Origin: Acidimicrobiia bacterium
GTDB lineage: Bacteria; Actinomycetota; Acidimicrobiia; Acidimicrobiales; AC-14
Direction: 5' to 3'
Length of the DNA: 7,078 nt
Assembly: GCA_019243595.1 (NCBI GenBank)
Contig: JAFAUA010000316.1
Coordinates: 1-7,078 of the forward strand
Shown: positions 1-5,256 of the stretch, in pieces
Numbering within the stretch: the stretch's first letter is position 1
Layout: each line of letters starts with the position of its first letter
Program-made: the position numbers and the translations under genes
Notes under the pieces: generated by a model
What the model saw: the letters and a program-made list of their open reading frames with translations, nothing else
Databases searched by the model: none
What the model was told of the DNA's origin: nothing

Positions 1-456
1 CGGGGCGCCGTCGAGCGGGCGGTCGCCGACGCCGACCTGGTGATCGGCGCCGTGCTCGTCCCCGGCGGACGGGCACCGGTCCTCGTCACCGACGAGATGG
101 TGCGGGGAATGAAGCGCGGGTCGGTCATTGTCGACGTCGCCGTCGACCAGGGCGGCTGCATCGAGACCACGCACGAGACGACCCACGCCGACCCGACCTA
201 CGTGGTCCACGACGTCATCCACTATGCGGTCGGCAACGTGCCCGCGTCGGTGCCGCGGACGTCGACCTATGCGTTGACCAACGCCACGCTTCCGTATGTC
301 GTGGAAGTAGCGTCGGCGGGCGTGCGGGGCGCCGTGTCCAACGACGCCGCCCTGGCCCTCGGCGTCAACACCGTTGGGGGGCAGGTGACCAATCCTGCTG
401 TCGCCGCGGCGATGAGTTCGGAGTACGTCGATCCCCTCGGCGCGTTGGGAGGCTGA
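1..456 (+). CDS. ald: Alanine dehydrogenase, C-terminal part (5' end outside window)
   Basis: The gene enters from the left edge in frame 1; 151 residues and a TGA stop are visible, against about 370 residues for the whole family. Alanine dehydrogenase (EC 1.4.1.1) interconverts L-alanine and pyruvate plus ammonia with NAD(H) in the cytoplasm. The visible part begins inside the Rossmann NAD-binding domain ([16 protein letters not shown], visible residues 11-26). It continues through [10 protein letters not shown] (44-53); the Asp of this motif (visible 49) corresponds by family knowledge to the catalytic Asp of characterised enzymes. The tail re-enters the catalytic domain with [19 protein letters not shown] (78-96), a signature of this family. 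A slightly unusual point is ETTHETTH, where many homologues carry a Pro. The stop overlaps the proposed CTG start of the next gene by four bases, so the two are probably co-transcribed. Identification is secure from the motifs. Confidence 0.94.
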   Translation, partial: RGAVERAVADADLVIGAVLVPGGRAPVLVTDEMVRGMKRGSVIVDVAVDQGGCIETTHETTHADPTYVVHDVIHYAVGNVPASVPRTSTYALTNATLPYVVEVASAGVRGAVSNDAALALGVNTVGGQVTNPAVAAAMSSEYVDPLGALGG

Positions 457-839
457 CTGGGGGGGTATTTCGGATCGCGGTGCCTGCGTCGCGCATCGCC
501 AAGTCACGCGTCTTCTACCAGCAGGTCCTCGGCGTCGACGCCGACGACACCGTTCCGAGCCGGGTGTACTTCCACTGCGGCGACGTGATCGTCGCTGTCA
601 TCGATTGGGGCTCCGAAGGGCGCGAGGTCACCCCAACGCCGGAGAACGTGTACCTGGCCACCGGCGAGCTGGAGGCGGTGTACGCACGGGCTGTCGACGC
701 CGGAGCGGCGATCGTGTCGGAGATCGACAGCCGTCCCTGGGGCGAGCGCTCCTTCTACTGCCTCGACCCCGACGGCAACCGGCTGTGCTTCGTCGACGAG
801 ACGACGCTGTTCCTCGGCCACGGCGCGGAGTGGAGCTAG
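453..839 (+). CDS. VOC superfamily (glyoxalase/bleomycin resistance fold) protein
   Basis: This is a small single-domain vicinal-oxygen-chelate protein of 128 residues if started at CTG 453, or 119 from GTG 480. Numbered from GTG 480, the N-terminal helix [10 protein letters not shown] (9-18), the strand [14 protein letters not shown] (29-42), the second-half helix [17 protein letters not shown] (63-79) and the closing [12 protein letters not shown] (96-107) are diagnostic of the fold. The reaction is unknown, because VOC proteins range from glyoxalases and dioxygenases to antibiotic-binding proteins and the metal ligands cannot be assigned here. The start is uncertain. The bases before GTG 480 read in frame as V-F-R-I-A, which with the following V-P-A-S makes the first beta strand these proteins normally have, so GTG 480 would cut it off. 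No ATG, GTG or TTG exists upstream in frame, but CTG 453 does; it forms CTGA with the ald stop and lies directly behind GGGAGG. A conventional annotation would use 480. Confidence 0.82.
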   Translation: MTGGVFRIAVPASRIAKSRVFYQQVLGVDADDTVPSRVYFHCGDVIVAVIDWGSEGREVTPTPENVYLATGELEAVYARAVDAGAAIVSEIDSRPWGERSFYCLDPDGNRLCFVDETTLFLGHGAEWS

Positions 840-842
840 CGG

Positions 843-1571
843 CTATCTGAGCGAGAGGCGGGCTCGGATCGGGAGGTGATCCGACTTGCCGGTGTGCACC
901 ACTTCGGCGTCGGTCGCCAACATGGGTGGCGTCGCCAGCATGTGGTCGATCTGGAACACAGGGAAGCGGTGCGCGGGCCAGGTCGCACCGCGCACGGTGT
1001 CCTTCCACCCGGGGGCGACGAAGCGGGCGACCCATCGCCACATGTTGAAGTCACCCATGAGGACCGCCGGCTCGTGTCTCTCGGGAATGACGTCGCGGAG
1101 CCGCCACCGCAGCAGCGGCGACATGTGCTCGAGATGGGGGAGATGTGACCCACACACGGTGAGGGTCGTGCCGTCGAGGTCGACCTCGGTCTTCAGGACA
1201 GTCCGGTCGGTCGCGTCCATGAGAAAGCCCGACAGACGCTGCTCGGTCACGGGTCCCGTGGGGACGCGCGTCAGCAGGGCCTGACCCCAGTCTCCATCGC
1301 CCTCGCTCCCGCCGGTGCGGCCCACGATCTGGCACTTCGGCTTCACGATCGCCCTCGCCGTCCACGCGTGGTGCACCTCGTAGCCGAGCGCGGCGGCGAC
1401 CTCGTCGGCGACACTGGGTCCTCCGTCCGGCCGCCACACCTCCTGCATCGCCAGGATGTCGACATCCAGTCGCCGGCACGCGTCGACGACGTCGAACGGC
1501 TCGCATTTCCGAGGCGACCCCGGCCGACGCCCCCAATGGACGTTGTAGGACCCGACAGCCACACTGCGCAC
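843..1571 (-). CDS. Endonuclease/exonuclease/phosphatase family hydrolase
   Basis: A 242-residue Mg2+-dependent phosphoesterase of the exonuclease III/DNase I/inositol-phosphatase fold, covering the whole domain and little else. All the signature motifs are present in order: SYNVHWG with Asn10, the metal-binding Glu44 in MQEVW (42-46), GSHLPHL (141-147), GDFNMW with Asp174 and Asn176, QIDHML with Asp209 (207-212), and the catalytic SDHLPI with Asp231-His232 (230-235). The fold is therefore probably active. Substrate cannot be told from sequence: family members cut DNA, RNA, phospholipids or inositol phosphates. No signal peptide or membrane segment is seen, so a cytoplasmic location is inferred. 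The GTG start at 1571 is supported by a TAACCT hexamer seven bases upstream, which suggests a leaderless mRNA; an in-frame GTG three codons later is an alternative. The gene is convergent with the VOC gene (three bases between stops) and divergent from the small membrane gene at 1613. Confidence 0.87.
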   Translation of the reverse strand: MRSVAVGSYNVHWGRRPGSPRKCEPFDVVDACRRLDVDILAMQEVWRPDGGPSVADEVAAALGYEVHHAWTARAIVKPKCQIVGRTGGSEGDGDWGQALLTRVPTGPVTEQRLSGFLMDATDRTVLKTEVDLDGTTLTVCGSHLPHLEHMSPLLRWRLRDVIPERHEPAVLMGDFNMWRWVARFVAPGWKDTVRGATWPAHRFPVFQIDHMLATPPMLATDAEVVHTGKSDHLPIRARLSLR

Positions 1572-1578
1572 CCGCCGG

Positions 1579-1584
1579 AGGTTA
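1579..1584 (-). promoter_or_regulatory. Candidate -10 element of the EEP-family gene (leaderless)
   Basis: Read on the minus strand the hexamer is TAACCT, followed by seven bases (CCGGCGG) and the GTG start at 1571. It matches the TANNNT -10 consensus of actinobacterial promoters, and the spacing puts the transcription start on or next to the start codon. No Shine-Dalgarno sequence suits this start. No clear -35 is visible. Confidence 0.5.
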
Positions 1585-1600
1585 CGGGCCGACGACGTGC

Positions 1601-1606
1601 GATCCT
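1601..1606 (+). promoter_or_regulatory. Weak candidate -10 element before the CTG-start membrane gene
   Basis: GATCCT lies exactly six bases before CTG 1613. It keeps the important A at position 2 and T at position 6 of TANNNT, plus the CCT ending shared by TAGCCT and TAACCT in this window, but it lacks the first T. I list it because the spacing matches three stronger sites nearby; alone it would not be convincing. Confidence 0.22.
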
Positions 1607-1612
1607 GACGCC

Positions 1613-1972
1613 CTGGACGCGCTCATCTTCTTCCTCTTCCTGCTCGTCATCGTTCTCGTCGTCATTGGCGCTCGCCGTTTCGGGCGCAATCGCGAGGTCA
1701 CACTCGAGACCGCGATGAAGGCCATGGCGGGGAAAGCGGTGACGGTCGAAGTCCTCGGCTACGGGGGCAGGATCGAGTTCTTCGCGACCGTCCACGGCAT
1801 CGTCAACGGTGTGCGCAACGGCCGTCTCTATCTTGACTCGCAGCGGGTCGAACAGGGCCGTTACGAGGACCTGGCATCGATGTTCGTGCCCCAGGTGCGG
1901 TCCGAGGACGGGATTGACCTCGAGCACATCCGGGCCATCTACGGGCCTCGCCACGCCCGCATCTGGCCGTAG
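1613..1972 (+). CDS. Small membrane-anchored protein of unknown function
   Basis: I do not recognise the family. From CTG 1613 the product is 119 residues. Residues 4-18 (LIFFLFLLVIVLVVI) form one hydrophobic span, followed by a basic stretch GARRFGRNR (19-27), so by the positive-inside rule the soluble part should face the cytoplasm. The soluble domain (about 35-119) is short and mixed: VTVEVLGYGGRIEFFATVHG and NGRLYLDSQRVE look like beta strands, and it ends in IDLEHIRAIYGPRHARIWP. The first conventional start is ATG 1715, at residue 35, which would remove the whole membrane segment; no in-frame ATG, GTG or TTG lies between the preceding in-frame stop and 1715. The membrane anchor reads so well that translation very likely starts upstream, with CTG 1613 the best choice. 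The gene is divergent from the EEP-family gene. Existence is fairly sure, start and function are not. Confidence 0.62.
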   Translation: MDALIFFLFLLVIVLVVIGARRFGRNREVTLETAMKAMAGKAVTVEVLGYGGRIEFFATVHGIVNGVRNGRLYLDSQRVEQGRYEDLASMFVPQVRSEDGIDLEHIRAIYGPRHARIWP

Positions 1973-2016
1973 CGCTTGCAACGGTTATCTGGGTTGATCG
2001 CCGGGTACAAACACGA

Positions 2017-2040
2017 ACGGACTCTTGACGAGGCGTCCGT
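2017..2040 (+). other. Hairpin in the gap between the two small membrane genes
   Basis: ACGGAC (2017-2022) and GTCCGT (2035-2040) are perfectly complementary across a 12-base loop, inside which CTT/GAG can add three pairs. It stands 8 bases before the stronger hairpin at 2049-2068. Together they could be the 3' UTR of the upstream gene or a structured RNA. I do not recognise it as a known riboswitch class. Confidence 0.35.
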
Positions 2041-2048
2041 GGAAGTAA

Positions 2049-2078
2049 GCCGGGGCAGCCGCCCCGGCCCTTTCTCTT
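2049..2078 (+). terminator. Probable intrinsic terminator after the 1613-1972 gene
   Basis: GCCGGGGC (2049-2056) and GCCCCGGC (2061-2068) form a perfect 8-bp GC stem with an AGCC loop, followed by the pyrimidine tract CCTTTCTCTTT. This has the shape of a rho-independent terminator with an interrupted U tract, 77 bases after the stop at 1972. It would insulate the next gene, whose own candidate -10 begins at 2090. The poor U tract leaves room for another structural role. Confidence 0.5.
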
Positions 2079-2089
2079 TCGACAGGTCC

Positions 2090-2095
2090 TACGCT
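2090..2095 (+). promoter_or_regulatory. Candidate -10 element of the 2102 gene (leaderless)
   Basis: TACGCT fits TANNNT and is followed by six bases (TCATCC) and GTG 2102. There is no Shine-Dalgarno sequence before GTG 2102, and the terminator-like hairpin ends just upstream. Both points suit a new leaderless transcript starting at this GTG. Confidence 0.45.
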
Positions 2096-2101
2096 TCATC
2101 C

Positions 2102-2386
2102 GTGGGGTCGATGGGCCGTCGTCGGGGTCGCCGAACTCGGTCCGACGAGGGCGGAACGCGGATCGACATCGACCGTGGCCCCGTGCTTCCAGCGAGGCGC
2201 CACAGCCCCTACACGATCGAGGGAATCATCGAGGGTTACGGAGCGCTCGCCCGCTGGGCACGGCATCCCCCCGCAACGCACTCGCGTCGGGCGGTCGTCC
2301 GCGAGATGCTCCCTTGGGTCCTCGCTGCCGCCACTGCATTCGCCGTTGTAGTGGCAGTTCTTTGGCTCCTGGTTGCCATCGCGTAG
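2102..2386 (+). CDS. Small protein with C-terminal membrane anchor, unknown function
   Basis: A 94-residue product I cannot assign to a family. The N-terminus is strongly basic (GRRRGRRTR, 5-13), the middle is polar (DIDRGPVLPARRHSPYTIEGIIEGYG, about 22-47), and residues 70-93 form one hydrophobic span with Trp near both ends that finishes at the C-terminus. This is tail-anchored topology, with a basic and probably cytoplasmic N-terminus. The start was chosen at GTG 2102 because TACGCT lies six bases upstream; ATG 2111 is an alternative three codons in. The frame stays open back to a TTG at 1976, but that extension runs through a strong hairpin and reads as unlikely protein. It lies downstream of another small membrane protein on the same strand, from which it seems separated by a terminator. 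A real gene is likely from its codon pattern and clean membrane segment. Confidence 0.58.
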   Translation: MGSMGRRRGRRTRSDEGGTRIDIDRGPVLPARRHSPYTIEGIIEGYGALARWARHPPATHSRRAVVREMLPWVLAAATAFAVVVAVLWLLVAIA

Positions 2387-2421
2387 CAGCGGCAGAAACC
2401 AGCGCCCGCGCAACCTGTCGA

Positions 2422-2468
2422 GTGTTTGCGCGATCAGTGGGCTATTTCACCGCCGATCGCGCGAACAC
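2422..2468. repeat. 14-bp imperfect inverted repeat in a convergent gap
   Basis: The left arm 2422-2435 (GTGTTTGCGCGATC) and the right arm 2455-2468 (GATCGCGCGAACAC) pair over 14 positions with one T/G mismatch, which would be a G-U pair in plus-strand RNA. The loop is 19 bases. It sits between the stops of the plus-strand gene ending at 2386 and the minus-strand glycosyltransferase ending at 2520. A bidirectional terminator or 3' end stabiliser is likely; there is no flanking U tract, so a protein-binding site or small repeat element is also possible. Confidence 0.55.
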
Positions 2469-2475
2469 CGCGGGT

Positions 2476-2488
2476 GGGCACTGTGCCC
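2476..2488. other. Second hairpin in the same convergent gap
   Basis: GGGCA (2476-2480) and TGCCC (2484-2488) pair around a CTG loop, and outer GGTG/CACC bases can extend the stem with a small bulge. It lies 32 bases from the glycosyltransferase stop on the minus strand and could help end transcription from either side. No T tract follows. Confidence 0.3.
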
Positions 2489-2519
2489 GCACCGGAGATT
2501 GAGCGGTCTGCGGCGGGCC

Positions 2520-3518
2520 TTAGTCAGGAGTCCCCGACTGCGTCGGCGGGAGGGGCTCGATGGGGTTGCGGCCGGCGCGGGTTCGTATTGCTTTGATGGC
2601 GTGGCGGGCTCGGGCGCCGGTGGTGCCGGGGAGGAGTGATGCGGCGGCTGCCTTCGCCGTGCTCAGCACGAGTTGCGGACCCCAGATCGGGGAGCGGAGC
2701 AGCGACGGTGCGGACCGCGTTGCGGCGATGAGCTCCGTCCGTGCGTCGCCGAAGCGCTCGTTCTGGAACGCGTGGCCGGCGGCTCGGAGGTGGCGGCGGG
2801 CCTGGATCAGACTCTCCGCTCTGTCGCGATCAGCTCCCGGAAGCTCGTCGACAATACGCGCCCGCACCTCTTCTTCTTGAGCGTCGGCGTCCACGCCTTC
2901 AGAACGGGTCCGTTGCTCGAGCACGACATGCGGCACCAGAACCACGGGGCTCTGACCGACCGCTCGTAGCCAGAGGTCCTGGTCCTCGGCGACGACGAGG
3001 CTCTCGTCCCAGCCGCCGACGGCGCGCACTGCCTCTGTGCGCAGCAGCACCTGCCCGCTGACGAAGAACCAGCCTGCCATCAGCTCGTCCCACACGGGTC
3101 GCACCAAGCGCAGACGTGAGTGGGGTATGCGCTTGCGATGGCCTGTGCCGTCGAAGACCTCCTTCGCGCCGAAGGCGGCGACCGCCAGCGGTGAGCCGTC
3201 CAGAGCCGATGACAGGTTGCCCAGCGCCGAAGGGCGGAGGCGGTCGTCGTCGTCGAGGAAGAGCACGGTTGGCGCCGTCGCCGCAGCGAACCCTCGGTTG
3301 CGGGCTGCCGAGCGTTCGACGTGTGCGTCGAGGCGGATCGAGCGCACTCGTTCGTCGCCGACGCTCTCGACCCATGCCGACGTGCCATCCGAGGAGGCGT
3401 CGTCGACGACGAGGAGCTCCCACTCGACGTGCTCCTGGGCGAGAACGCTGGCCACCGCCTCACGCAGCAGCGGCATGCGATCCCGCGTGGGAACGACAAC
3501 GGAGACGAAGGGATTCAC
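2520..3518 (-). CDS. Family 2 glycosyltransferase (GT-A fold)
   Basis: A 332-residue inverting-type glycosyltransferase, expected to move a sugar from a nucleotide-sugar donor to an unknown acceptor at the cytoplasmic face of the membrane. The GT-A nucleotide-binding half runs SVVVPTRDR (6-14), LLVVDDASSDGT (35-46) and AARNRGFAAA (71-80), then the metal-binding acidic run FLDDDDRL (87-94, the DXD region). GGWDESL (168-174) and EDQDLW (178-183) match the acceptor-side and catalytic acidic motifs of the family. Residues from about 200 to 332 are mostly helical with no membrane span. The GTG start at 3518 is chosen because the catalytic fold begins at residue 5 and because it overlaps the TGA of the upstream methyltransferase as GTGA, which suggests translational coupling. 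The same frame stays open upstream but there reads as Arg/Pro-rich antisense. Donor and product are not predictable; cell-surface glycan or glycolipid synthesis is inferred. Confidence 0.9.
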   Translation of the reverse strand: MNPFVSVVVPTRDRMPLLREAVASVLAQEHVEWELLVVDDASSDGTSAWVESVGDERVRSIRLDAHVERSAARNRGFAAATAPTVLFLDDDDRLRPSALGNLSSALDGSPLAVAAFGAKEVFDGTGHRKRIPHSRLRLVRPVWDELMAGWFFVSGQVLLRTEAVRAVGGWDESLVVAEDQDLWLRAVGQSPVVLVPHVVLEQRTRSEGVDADAQEEEVRARIVDELPGADRDRAESLIQARRHLRAAGHAFQNERFGDARTELIAATRSAPSLLRSPIWGPQLVLSTAKAAAASLLPGTTGARARHAIKAIRTRAGRNPIEPLPPTQSGTPD

Positions 3519-4285
3519 CGGCGGGCGTGGACGACGATACGGTCGCCCTGGGCGGTGGTGACCGGTGCGGGGTCGTCGGCGCGGTAGGCGCGCCACAGGC
3601 GGCGCACCTCGCGCACGGCGGAGATAGCCGGTGGGCGTGACGTCACGACGCGGACTTCGCGGAATCCGACGTCCCGCAGCATGGCGACGACGGCGGCCTC
3701 GTTCGGTGTCCACCAGTTCGTCGGATCGCCGCCGAGCTCGTCGCCGGGCAGGAAGACGAGCATCGGGCGGCGCGTGCCGATGCGCGCGACCTCCGTCTCC
3801 AGGATCAACAGATCGGACGTGACGCTGAAGACGCGCTCGAGGGCCAGCAGCGGATGGCGCACGTGGTACAGCACACCGAGAAAGAGCACGACGTCGAACA
3901 TGCCGAGGTGATCGGGGCCGAGCTCCATGACGTCGAGGGTGACGTCCTCCACCGACGACCCGAGCACTCGGCGGGCGAGCTCGAACCCGGCCTTCGACGG
4001 GTGCCCGTCGGACCGCAACCAGCAGTGATAGTCCATGGCCACGACCCGCGACGCACCGCGCCGCTCGGCCTCGAAGGAGAAGAAGCCGTCCCACGCGCCG
4101 ATGTCGAGCACGGTCTTGCCGACCAGCGAGCCGGGTAGCCCGAGCTTCCCCAGCTTCTCGAGCGTGGCGTCACCGCCGGGTGTGACCACGCCGTGGCCGA
4201 GGTCCATCGTGTGGTGCCAGCGCAGCCTCGAGACCGCTTCCCGGAGCTGCTCGGGCGACATTGGCTGTGCGCCGTTGGTGTCCAT
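3515..4285 (-). CDS. Class I SAM-dependent methyltransferase (DUF1698/CmoB-like)
   Basis: A 256-residue methyltransferase. The N-terminal WHHTMDLGHGVVTPGG (23-38) is the lead-in found in DUF1698/tRNA-mo5U34-methyltransferase-like proteins. The Rossmann motif I is VLDIGAWDGFFSFEAERRGA (59-78), and Asp85 in VAMDYHCW should bind the adenosine ribose. FDVVLFLGVLYHVRHPLLAL is motif IV and the following helix. CmoB-type enzymes act on tRNA wobble uridine, but many actinobacterial members sit next to glycosyltransferases and probably methylate sugars or other small molecules; the overlapping glycosyltransferase favours that here. The start at ATG 4285 precedes the conserved block by about 20 residues; ATG 4261 is the alternative. 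The frame remains open to 4654, but that extension is low-complexity Arg/Pro sequence antisense to xerD. It is the first gene of a two-gene operon and its start lies only 20 bases from that of divergent xerD. Confidence 0.86.
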   Translation of the reverse strand: MDTNGAQPMSPEQLREAVSRLRWHHTMDLGHGVVTPGGDATLEKLGKLGLPGSLVGKTVLDIGAWDGFFSFEAERRGASRVVAMDYHCWLRSDGHPSKAGFELARRVLGSSVEDVTLDVMELGPDHLGMFDVVLFLGVLYHVRHPLLALERVFSVTSDLLILETEVARIGTRRPMLVFLPGDELGGDPTNWWTPNEAAVVAMLRDVGFREVRVVTSRPPAISAVREVRRLWRAYRADDPAPVTTAQGDRIVVHARR

Positions 4286-4293
4286 CTGCGCGC

Positions 4294-4299
4294 CATGAT
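4294..4299 (+). promoter_or_regulatory. Candidate -10 element of xerD (leaderless)
   Basis: CATGAT is followed by six bases (GCACCG) and ATG 4306, the same spacing as the TAGCCT and TACGCT sites elsewhere in the window. It differs from TANNNT only in the first base. No Shine-Dalgarno precedes this ATG, so a leaderless start is plausible. Confidence 0.35.
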
Positions 4300-4300
4300 G
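4295..4300 (-). promoter_or_regulatory. Candidate -10 element of the methyltransferase operon
   Basis: On the minus strand CATCAT lies nine bases before ATG 4285. It overlaps the proposed xerD -10 by five bases on the opposite strand. The match is weak (first T missing, spacing longer than at the other sites), but no better promoter is visible in the 20-base gap; a promoter further inside xerD is also possible. Confidence 0.22.
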
Positions 4301-4305
4301 CACCG

Positions 4306-5247
4306 ATGGGCCGCAGCGCCGTGGAGCTACCCGCCTCAGTGGAGGAATACCTCTCGTGGCTGGCGGTCGAGCGCGGCCGGTCGGCGAACACCCTCGCCGC
4401 CTACCGACGGGACCTGACGGCGTACGTCGAGTTCGTGCACGGCCGCGGTGCGGCGCTGGCCGACGTCGATGAGGCGATGGTGCAGGACTACCTCGCATAC
4501 CAGCGGGCGGCGGGCCGGGCACCGGCATCGGTGGCTCGCGGCCTCGTCGCCGTGCGGTCACTGCACCGCTTCCTCGTCGAGGAGGGGTATTCGGGCAGCG
4601 ACCCCGCAGGCGATGTCGGCGTGCCCCGCGTGCCGCAGGGGCTCCCGAAGGCACTGTCCGAGGAGGAGGTCGAGCGCCTGCTCGGCGCGGTCGTGGGTGA
4701 GAACGCCGTCGCCCGCCGCGACCGGGCGATCCTCGAGGTCCTCTACGGGACGGGCCTGCGCATCTCCGAGCTGATCGGCCTCTCGCTCACTGACGTGTCC
4801 CTCGACGAAGGTTTGTTGCGCGCCTACGGCAAAGGATCGAAGGAACGCGTCGTTCCCGTGGGCCGCTTCGCCAGCGAGGCGCTGAGCGCGTGGCTCTCAC
4901 AGTCAGGGCGCGGTGCGCTCGCCCCGGAGCGCTGGGCCCGGCGCGGCGACGCAGAGGCCGTGTTCCTGAACGCGCGTGGCGGCCGCCTCTCGCGCCAAGG
5001 GGCATGGGGGATCGTGCGTCGCTACGGGGAGAAGGTCGGTCTCGGCAACCGGCTCACACCGCACGTCCTGCGCCACTCGTGCGCCACCCACATGCTCGAC
5101 CGCGGCGCGGACATCCGGGCCGTGCAGGAGCTGCTCGGACACGCCTCGATTTCGACGACGCAGGTGTACACACGGGTTTCCACGGAGCGGCTCCGGCAGG
5201 TCTACGACGAGGCGCACCCGCGCGCCAAGGTTTCCAAACGCAGGTAG
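4306..5247 (+). CDS. xerD: Tyrosine recombinase XerD
   Basis: A 313-residue tyrosine recombinase of normal XerC/XerD length. XerD with its partner XerC resolves chromosome dimers at the dif site near the terminus. The N-terminal core-binding domain (about 7-95) starts SVEEYLSWLAVERGRSANTL and is typical. The catalytic domain carries the complete set: Arg152 in YGTGLRISEL, Lys176 in YGKGSKER, His253 and Arg256 in TPHVLRHS, His279 in LLGHASIS, and the nucleophile Tyr288 in TQVYTRV. The start at ATG 4306 was chosen for its fit to the domain and to the -10-like CATGAT six bases upstream; a TTG at 4261 is in frame but adds residues unlike the family. Nothing around it looks like phage or an integron, so I read it as the housekeeping enzyme rather than a mobile-element integrase. 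XerC versus XerD naming rests on overall similarity and is less certain. Confidence 0.92.
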   Translation: MGRSAVELPASVEEYLSWLAVERGRSANTLAAYRRDLTAYVEFVHGRGAALADVDEAMVQDYLAYQRAAGRAPASVARGLVAVRSLHRFLVEEGYSGSDPAGDVGVPRVPQGLPKALSEEEVERLLGAVVGENAVARRDRAILEVLYGTGLRISELIGLSLTDVSLDEGLLRAYGKGSKERVVPVGRFASEALSAWLSQSGRGALAPERWARRGDAEAVFLNARGGRLSRQGAWGIVRRYGEKVGLGNRLTPHVLRHSCATHMLDRGADIRAVQELLGHASISTTQVYTRVSTERLRQVYDEAHPRAKVSKRR

Positions 5248-5250
5248 CCT
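5245..5250 (+). promoter_or_regulatory. Leaderless -10 element made from the xerD stop codon
   Basis: TAGCCT starts with the TAG that ends xerD, and is followed by six bases (GTGGGG) and ATG 5257. An identical hexamer stands before the gene at 6795. It fits the actinobacterial TANNNT -10 at leaderless spacing and favours ATG 5257 over the in-frame GTG 5251, which would lie directly against the hexamer. Confidence 0.55.
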
Positions 5251-5256
5251 GTGGGG

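Noticed and set aside
1343..1981. Minus-strand open frame of 212 codons opposite the 1613-1972 membrane gene
   Set aside because: It contains a long acidic low-complexity run that is simply the reverse of the membrane segment, and overlaps the EEP-family gene in another frame.
2017..2068. Possible signal recognition particle (4.5S) RNA because of a GGAAGTAAGC stretch
   Set aside because: The bases around it do not form the conserved loop and tetraloop stem of that RNA; the stems present are simple and separate.
1976..2101. TTG 1976 as start of the small C-terminally anchored protein
   Set aside because: The extra 42 codons pass through a terminator-like hairpin and pyrimidine tract, and GTG 2102 has a -10-like hexamer at leaderless spacing.
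3519..4094. Upstream extension of the glycosyltransferase frame on the minus strand
   Set aside because: It runs out of frame through the methyltransferase and is Arg/Ala/Pro-rich. The GT-A fold starts at residue 5 from GTG 3518.
4286..4654. Long upstream extension of the methyltransferase frame on the minus strand
   Set aside because: It is antisense to xerD and translates to low-complexity Arg/Pro/Gly sequence with no family motif. The conserved methyltransferase begins after ATG 4285.
4306..5247. Tyrosine recombinase as an integrase of a mobile element
   Set aside because: There are no attachment-like direct repeats, tRNA gene, phage or cassette genes nearby; length and motifs fit the housekeeping Xer enzyme. 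I also found no recognisable dif site.
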